From contig NC_134515.1 of the NCBI RefSeq assembly GCF_027942865.1, positions 32,863,449-32,927,448 of the forward strand: DNA of 64,000 bases. The letters are read 5' to 3'. The stretch is from Odontesthes bonariensis. Taxonomy: Eukaryota; Chordata; Actinopteri; Atheriniformes; Atherinopsidae. This document shows, in pieces, positions 56,801 to 64,000 of the stretch (position 1 is its first letter; each line of letters begins with the position of its first letter). Position numbers and translations under genes: made by a program. The notes beneath the pieces were generated by a model. It worked only from the letters and a program-made list of their open reading frames with translations, was not told the origin of the DNA and did not search any database.

Positions 56801-59800
56801 TGGCCATTTGAATGAAGTATCTTATAGTGGTTTGATACAGACAAACAGAGGAGTTCTTGTATCCTCCCAAGATCCCCAGCCACTTCCTGTCCCTCTGCTC
56901 TGGGAATGAGCCAGGGTGACACAGGCCACCCATCTCCACTCAATTCACCCACTGTTGCCGCTGTGGAAAAGTGATCACTCTCACACCCTCATTCCCATCG
57001 CTTCGTGCACGTTTCTTGTGACAGGAAAAGAGTCTTTGGCATTTAGAAAGAATCTTCTATGTGTGGCTTTGTGTAGGCGCAGCTGTGTGAGCCCAGTCAG
57101 GATGATAAGCTACTGGGAAGAGTACATGCTGTCCCTCCTTCCTACCCGCTTTAAAACATGAGGCTCTCTATCTTTTGGGCGTTTTAATGCAGATCATGGA
57201 TCCTGTCAGACCCAGCCTCTGGTTAAAATCTTATAATCTCCCCAAACCAGATAACAAGATCAAAGTTGTGTTGAATTTAATAAACAAATAGGCACAAAAT
57301 TATGTGTGTTCTAAATATTAAAGTCGCATAGCATTTCTGTTACTGTATATACTATGACTGTGTGAGTACATAAAGTGACTTGAATTTACTGTTGCATTTG
57401 GTCAAGCAAAAATGACCAAAATTGTTTTGTTTTCTCATCTATTATTCATTATTCTCATATTTTATCATTTTTACTGTCTGGTATGACAGTATTCTAAATA
57501 TCCAACCTGATCTTATGACAGAATGTGGAAAAGATACCTTGGTCCAAAGAGCAAAATGTTGCTATTTCACAATAAAGGCTTAACATTCATTTTGTTCACT
57601 CAGTTCTCATCAGAGGCACATTGTGCAGCTTACTGCATCGTCATGTTGACAGCGTCTTCATACGTATCCATACATGATGATGTACACACTCCTCATCTTG
57701 CTGTACGCATTATCAAGCTTGCTTTTTATGTCTCACCACACATTAAACATTGTTGATTTAGCCACAAATGCAAGGGGATGACAGAGGGCAATGCTCCACA
57801 GACTTCTTGGTTAACACTTGGTTAGGGTTAGAATTAAGATACATGGTAAAGTTTGGATGTTACAATACATATGGTTGGGGTTGGAAAAATGAACATACTA
57901 GGGATTACTCATTTCACTATTCATTGGTCCCAGTTTGCTTCATGTCAGATGGACTACACAAAATGACTCACCGATCTCATTTGATTTTGATTTTATTTCA
58001 GATGTTCAAGGGAGATCAACAGCCTCCAAGTCAACAAAACAAAATCATATAAGCAAAAAATCCCACTTAACACACCTGAAAAGGAGTGGGAAAAGTAGTG
58101 AATATTTTACAGCCATGGATTATCACCGCTCCTATGTTTTAGAGGTGTGGACAAACATATCTATTAAACATTTTCGAATGAGACAGGAGTGAAATATCTG
58201 CGGTAACGCTGGGTTTAGGACGATTATAAAATTAATCGGTGCTTAAAGGCTCAAATTTGATGTTTGAAGTGTAGAATAATGATCATGATCTTTTGGCCCT
58301 TTGAGATGGAGGTGTCTTTTCGGTCATGGCTGATTTACTGTTTGTCGGTCTTTCCACCAAAATAATGCAAAAACTACTTAGTTGTTGGACAGTCCATGTG
58401 ATGGAAAAGGGACTGATTAAATCAGAAGTGCACTGGGGTCTAAAAGTCCTTTTTGGAACAAGAGGTATTGTTAGAAAAAGATACCATGTGGAGCAGTCAA
58501 AACAAATGCCAAATACTGTGATTTCCCACTATCAAATTTGACTTTTTCAGCTTTTTGCCTTATTTGTATGGAGGACTGAAATGGTCCAAATTCAAAACTA
58601 CCACAGAAATATATACTGTAGATTACTTGAGAAATTAATTGATATGCCAATAATAGTAAATAGTAATAGTAAAATAAAGCAAATTTTTTTTAAATTAATT
58701 TAATGTGTTAATACCATAATTTATTCACTTTGCCTTTTGAAATTCATGTTTATTTCCTTTATTGACTTATTTCATCTGTTCTCTCTATGCTGTGACCTCT
58801 GGTATCTCACCTGTCTGTACTGATGTGGGCCTGGATGAGGTACAGAGCAGCAGTATGTTCCTGAGGCAGTTTAAATAACCCACCTCCAGTTTTACGCTCT
58901 TACTGATTGCCTCGCACTTATTGTCTCATTCACCATTTCACCTCCACTCCGATTACATTTGAATATTAAAATCACGGCTTTTTGAACAAAGGGGTGGTTT
59001 AAAGGAGATGGAGGAAGTCATTTCAGTGTCTGGGATCCTCGTCCTCCAATCTGTTATGGAAATGTCATGCCAGAGAGCAGTTATGTTTTGATGATGAAGC
59101 GTGACATGGTCACATTTCAATATTTTAATGTTTTTAGCATGTGTGCTCCATTTATTTGTCTATCTCTAAGGAAGCAGGGCTCCAGCTCTGTGATCTTTGT
59201 GTCTTGTTTTCATTTGGAGTCCAGCCAAAGCAGCTATGGAAACGAAGAATCAGCTGTATGGTTGTGCCATATCCCTGCTTTATGTTTATAAATTCACATT
59301 TATCTTGGTCAATGAAGATGTATTGATGATATAGGCCTTCTCAGACACAGAAATGCAAGTATCAGCTGATGATCAGCTGATTACACCCTCCAAATGCCTT
59401 TAATTTTGAGTTGCCAATAAACAAGTTGAACATGGTTGCTCATTACTGTCTCCCCAGAGAGGCAACAGAGTGAATATTTTGGGATGGGTGGTATGTGTGG
59501 TTTAGGGGCAGCCTGTATATGTGAACAACTTGAACGAATAGTGTCTCTACCTGCTCCCCATACATTCCTCCTTTGGGCTGTGTGAGCAGGAGAGGGGTTT
59601 AAACACGCCTTGTACTCCAATCTGCATTCCTCTACCATGACTGAGCACAGTCACACTGCTCCTTCCAAGAAACCTCGGAATGTTTCAGTGCACACCTGGT
59701 TGACTTTCTGTTCAATGATTATGTTCAGGGTAGCTATATATATATATATATAAATAAAATAGATATGCATATTTTAGGTTTATTCTCTCAGGATGGATTA

Positions 59801-60074
59801 GGGACTTATATGTCAGAGCTGCAGGAAACCTCTTTCTGCCTGGCTGTGCAGATGAGAAACTAAACGGTAGAAGCCCTAGAAAAGCTCCAGCTTACTGAAG
59901 CATGAGGCATAGGAGTCTCTGGGGAATTGAGCAGATCAAATACTGCCTCTTTGAAATGTGATGAGAAGGGGTGAATTTAAGGGTTTGCTTTCACAGTACT
60001 TGACTTCACTGTAAGCAGCACAATGTGCAGCAATAAAGTAACAAAGCACAACCTTGTGTAATGCTGCAGGAGAT
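53831..60074. other. anonymous intergenic sequence
   Basis: No gene found on either strand. 55040-55720 has even composition without repeats and may include conserved noncoding DNA. A-run at about 56131-56145; TA microsatellite at 59735-59752. All frames are short and without domains. Confidence 0.3.
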
Positions 60075-60209
60075 GTCTGTCGCCACCTCCTGCCTTCGGC
60101 CTTGGAGACGGAGGAGACACCGTAAACAAAAGCGGGGTAACAGGAGCGGTGTGCGTGCTAGGCTACATGCTAACCCACACCGACTGGCTCTTCCTAGTCT
60201 CTTCCTCGC

Positions 60210-60970
60210 CGCATTCGCACTGTAGGAACCTTTGGCAGTTCCTATAACCTTTTAAGGAACGGGGCCGTTTTTTCCCGCATTCGGACAGACAGGAACTCGG
60301 GACCATCGCCCTCAGGTCCTATAACCATTTTAGCTCCTTCTCCGAGGCTGGGTCTTTTCTGGGTTCTATAGAAACACATCTTACGTAGGTGTTTGGTGTC
60401 ATGTTGTCACGGCTGAAATGTTTACTCATACGATACGGACACAACCTGCGCGTGTTTAATAAGTTAAACTTACACGTTGTCTCCTTTGTCTGCAGCACTC
60501 TGCTCTCCTTTTCAATTCAATTCATTTTTATTTATATAGCGCCAAATACAACAAATGTCATCTCAAGGCACTTGGATAATAAAGTCCAATTCAAGCCAAT
60601 TGGAATTCAATTAATTGTAATCATAATTATTCATAAAATAATCCAATTCGTATATATAGAGCCAATTCAAAAACAATTTCCTAGCTAAGGAAACCAACAG
60701 ATTGCACTGAAACTTTGTTTTCGGTCCAATCTCCCGTCCTGAGCGTCGCCTGCGCTCGATCCTGACTCTCTCTGTGTGCTCTTCCAGCCTCGATGTTAGA
60801 CGCCTGATGTGATCGTCCATGATTAATATTACCATCATGCAGACCATGAACACGGTGGCCTCCCCGCTCTCAATATTAGCTTCTTGGCTGCGTTTTTTCT
60901 TCCACTTTTCGTGGGTTTTGTTTTGTTTTGTTTTGTTTTGTTGTTGAATGTGGCGCTAAAGTAACACGTC
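60210..60970. other. insertion within the LINE 5' part
   Basis: The LINE reading breaks after PSLFLA (about 60207) and resumes near 60995 (EIRLRIISRR). The interval starts with a CGCATTCG string that recurs at 60277. It includes an antisense L2 tail (60511-60760) and a TTTTG pentamer run (60916-60941). No clean target duplication could be set, so more than one insertion may be involved. Confidence 0.45.
60511..60760 (-). mobile_element. L2 LINE 3' UTR fragment, antisense
   Basis: On the minus strand it reads as the L2 3' UTR and tail: GGGAGATTGGACCGAAAACA (compare 12468), CTAGGAAATTGTTTTTGAAT, and GGCGCTATATAAATAAAAAT with ATTGAATTG at the plus-left edge (60511-60525). About 250 bp remain. 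Noncoding. Confidence 0.8.
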
Positions 60971-61028
60971 ACTGTCGCAGACGGTTGCGTCGCATCACGA
61001 GATTCGGCTGAGGATCATCTCGAGGAGG

Positions 61029-61560
61029 ATGGACAGCTGTGTGGCCATCATCACGGAGACCTGGCTGGACTCCAACACACCTGACGGCGGGGTCGAGTTA
61101 GCGGGACGCTTTTTGTTTTGAGCAGACAGGACTGCAGCCTCTAGTAAAAGCAGAGGTGGAGGGCTCGCGCTTTACATCCACAACTCCTGATGTATAGCCA
61201 CACACGTCATCGGAACGCACTGCACACCTGTGAAATGCAGGCCATTCAAGACGGTGAGAGAGTTCTGCTCCATTCTGATCATAGCTGTTTACATTCCACT
61301 GCGGGCTAATGCTAAGCTAGCACTAGATGAGCTCTACTGTCTGGACAGCAGGCAGATGAACTCCAACCCAGAGGCAGGCTGTGATTGTGGCGGGAGACTT
61401 CAATCATGTGGAACTCAAAGCAGTGCTTCCAAAATTCAAGAAGTTGATTCACTTTTCTACCTGAGACAATAACATATTAGATCAAGTTTACTGCAACATC
61501 CCAGGAGCATACAAGGCTGCAGCAGCTCCTCACCTGGGCATGTCGGATCACATCTCTGTG
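61029..61560 (+). pseudogene. Rex1-type LINE endonuclease, broken
   Basis: Reads MDSCVAIITETWLDSNTPDGG (catalytic Glu) and hits TGA near 61119. It then reads RGGGLALYIHNS and another stop, IIAVYIPLRANAK (about 61280), VIVAGDFNHVELK (about 61384, in another frame), and [13 protein letters not shown] (SDH motif, about 61535). All endonuclease landmarks are present but spread over frames, so the domain is dead. Confidence 0.75.
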
Positions 61561-63535
61561 GAGCTGACTCCAGCATATAAACCTCTGATCTGCAGGACAA
61601 AACCATCCACCAAAACAGTTCAGGTATGGACTGAGGAGGCTTCTTCAGCACTACAGGACTGTTTTGAACTGACTGACTGGGAAGTGTTTAAAGACCTGGA
61701 GGCCTACACATCATCTGTCCTGGACTATCTGCAGTTCTGCACTGATGCTGTTCTACCCACAAAGACCGTCAAGGTGTTTCCAAATCAGAAACCATGGTGT
61801 GACAGCACGGTGCGGTCTCTGCTCAAAGCTTGGGATGCAGCCTACAGATCAGGTCACAGGATGGCCTACAGCAGGGCCCGGACAGAACTGAGGAAGGATA
61901 TCCAACAGGCCCAACACAGATACAGACAGCGCATTGAAGAGTACTTTGCTGACAACAACCCACAGGAAATGTGTAGAGGCATCAGAACCATAACAGACTA
62001 CAGGAGCAGCAACCAGAAGATCAGCCACGACCCCATCCTGTCTGACACCCTAAACAGTTTCTTTGCACGCTTCGACACACCTGGCAGCAGAGAGACTGTT
62101 CATCTGCCACCGCTTGAGGAGCAATCCCGGGCTCTTGTCCTGCAGCAAAACCAGGTGAGCTCCACCCTGAGGGGGATCAACACAAACAAAGCTGCAGGAC
62201 CAGATAAGGTGCCAGGTTGGGTTCTTAAGCTGTGTGCTCAACAGCTGGCTGGAGTTTTCATGGACATTTTCAACCTGTCCCTGCAGCTCACTTCAGTTCC
62301 TGCTTGCCACAAGTCCTCCATCATTGTGCCTGTTAAGCAGCCTCAACGATGACCGCCCTGTCGCTTTGACACCGGTGATCATGAAGTGCTTTGAGAGGAT
62401 TGTCCTAAGTCACATCAAGGACATCATTCCTGCTACTCTGGACAGACATTAGTTCGCCTACAGGGAGAACCGATCCACAGAGGACGTGGTCTCACTAGCA
62501 CTACACTCGGCCTTGACTCACCTGAAGCATCCCAACACCTATGTCAGGATGTTATTTGTGGACTTCAGTTCAGCTTTCAATACTGTGATTCCAGACAAGC
62601 TGACGCTGAAACTTCACAACCTGGGACTGTCTGGCCCCCTGTGCTTCTGGATCAGAGACTTTCTCACCAACAGACCTCAAGTGGTGAGAACTGGGGACTG
62701 CACATCGTCCACACTAATCCTGAGCACAGGCACACCGCAGGGATGTGTGCTCAGCCCGGCCCTTTTCACTCTGTTCACACACGACTGTTCTGCTATTCAC
62801 TCAACAAACATGGTTGTGAAGTTTGCAGATGACACCACCGTAGTGGGTCTCATATCGGACAACGATGAGACTCACTACAGAGAGGAGATGCAGCACCTGA
62901 CAGGATGGTGTTCAGACAACAACCTTGTCCTGAACACCAGCAAGACCAAGGAGGTCATTATGGACTTCAGGAGATCCAGAAAGACAGAACACACCCCTCT
63001 CCTCATTCATGGGGCGGAGGTGGAGCGTGTGGACAACATCAAGTACCTGGGCATCCACATCACATCTGACCTTACTTGGTCCATGCACATATCCCTCCTG
63101 GTGAAGGAGGCCCAACAAAGGCTCTTCTTCCTGAGGAAGCTGAAAAGGACTGGACTCTCCCCTCAGCTTCTGACAAACTTTTACAGAGCCACAACAGAGA
63201 GCATCCTCTGTCTTAGTGCAACAGTGTGGTATGGGAGCCGCAAAGACAGGAAGGACTTGGCCCGTGTGGTCAAGACCGCACAGGGGATTGTGGAGAGTCC
63301 TCTCCCACACCTGGACTCAATATACGACAGCCGGGTCCAAAGGAGGGCCAGTCGTATAGCCACAGACCCCACCCACCCAGGACATGAACTATTTGTGCCT
63401 CTTCCATCCGGAAAGAGGTACAGGAGTATCAAAACCCACACCAACAGACTGAGACACAGCTTCTTCCCCAGAGCTGTAAAATCCTTCACACCATACCCCC
63501 ACACATCCACCCCTCCACCCCCACCCATAGACTGA
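61540..63535 (+). pseudogene. Rex1-type LINE reverse transcriptase
   Basis: The linker frame 61540-62352 includes [17 protein letters not shown]. It shifts frame at about 62340, continues [18 protein letters not shown], stops at TAG 62450 and reopens to 63535. Motif A is [15 protein letters not shown], followed by [10 protein letters not shown], catalytic [10 protein letters not shown] (about 62819), and [14 protein letters not shown]. The conserved C-terminus has RFxRSFFPRA-like [10 protein letters not shown] and ends in a proline run. One frameshift and one nonsense codon inactivate it. The catalytic FADD is intact. Confidence 0.8.
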
Positions 63536-63802
63536 TTATTAAAAACCCCTGCAGACAGACACTCACACTGCACTGCACTTTTATTTGGCTGACTTACTTA
63601 TGCTGCAACATGCGCAATACAGTCACAAAACAATAGGATTGCACTGTAACTTTTTACTTTAACTTTTACTATTTTTATTATTTTTTTTGTATAACTTAGA
63701 TATCTTTATACTGTGTGCCTTATATCTTTTTGTGTATCCAAAGCCAAGGCTCCTGAACTAAATTTCATTATGCCTGCATAGTGACAATAAAGATTCTTGA
63801 AG

Positions 63803-64000
63803 CAAATGTACCTGACTGTCATTTTCTTAATATTTCCAAAAGAGGGTTTGTTCCTCCTCGTGTGACATATTGCTGATGCATCAGAGGATGAAAGCCTTTA
63901 TTTTTTTTATTTTGTCAGGGAGGAATGGATCTGAGGAAAAGAGGAGAAAGAGTAGATGGACCAACAGTGTAAGTGAGTAATCTAAGGGGGTGAGGGGCCG
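63803..64000. other. anonymous sequence at the window edge
   Basis: No feature recognised. Purine-rich sequence follows a T run (63900-63907). Confidence 0.3.

Larger units (their letters stand above)
60075..63802 (+). mobile_element. CR1/Rex1-type LINE, long copy
   Basis: Starts with a basic ORF2 N-terminus at about 60108 (RRRRHRKQKRGNRSG, HANPHRLALPSLFLA). It is interrupted at about 60210-60970 by foreign sequence and continues with the endonuclease (IITETWLDSNT, about 61040), linker, RT and C-terminus. The 3' UTR ends GACAATAAAGATTCTTGA at about 63802. Motif order fits Rex1/Babar-like elements of the CR1 group. It is nearly full length but carries several stops and frameshifts. Confidence 0.78.

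Overview
The window is vertebrate nuclear DNA, almost certainly from a teleost fish. It has no operons, genes are split by introns, and the repeats are typical of fish: L2 and CR1/Rex1-like LINEs, BEL/Pao and Ty3 LTR elements, hAT, Harbinger and Tc1 DNA transposons, and TTAA-target MITEs. One host protein gene is complete: kcng1, the silent voltage-gated potassium channel subunit Kv6.1. It lies on the + strand in two coding exons (30870-31652 and 47896-48675) that join in phase 0 to give 520 residues. The intron between them is 16.2 kb. Nearly all other coding-like sequence is transposon debris.

Layout. 1-2300: an ETS/YY1/CCAAT cluster that could be the promoter of a gene running left off the window, then a Ty3/gypsy pol relic. 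2304-3898: a decayed Harbinger transposon with convergent Myb-like and transposase genes. 4000-5287: two MITEs, the first holding a 47-nt near-perfect hairpin. 5560-10517: a nearly full-length L2 LINE whose reverse transcriptase is split by a TTAA-flanked fold-back MITE (8993-9673). 10.5-16.2 kb: LINE 3' ends, plus a solo LTR inserted into another LINE. 17-27.9 kb: mostly unique sequence with one tRNA-type SINE and one solo LTR. 27955-29697: a second L2 copy in which an internal deletion fused the endonuclease and the RT tail in frame. 30.9-48.9 kb: kcng1. 48.9-51.4 kb: a Tc1-like relic containing a hAT element that itself holds a LINE fragment and a MITE. 51.4-60 kb: anonymous intergenic DNA. 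60.1-63.8 kb: a CR1/Rex1-type LINE.

The kcng1 intron is the most structured part. A 689-bp MITE (32629-33317) carries a short THAP-like reading frame. A hAT element (35336-45291, perfect 8-bp target duplication) was entered by a Harbinger-like element (36005-36824, TTA duplication) and by a BEL/Pao retrotransposon. The BEL locus exists in two states in tandem: a provirus (36864-43490) with a truncated 3' LTR, then a repeat of the Harbinger segment and a solo LTR (44199-44996) with the same AAGAG target duplication. The junction shows 4-bp microhomology. Two further nonautonomous elements follow (45448-46760, with an antisense MADF-domain remnant, and 46940-47649).

The kcng1 exons are intact, so the intronic load appears tolerated. 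No tRNA, rRNA or CRISPR features were found. All family assignments come from reading the sequence and recalled family features; no database search was run.
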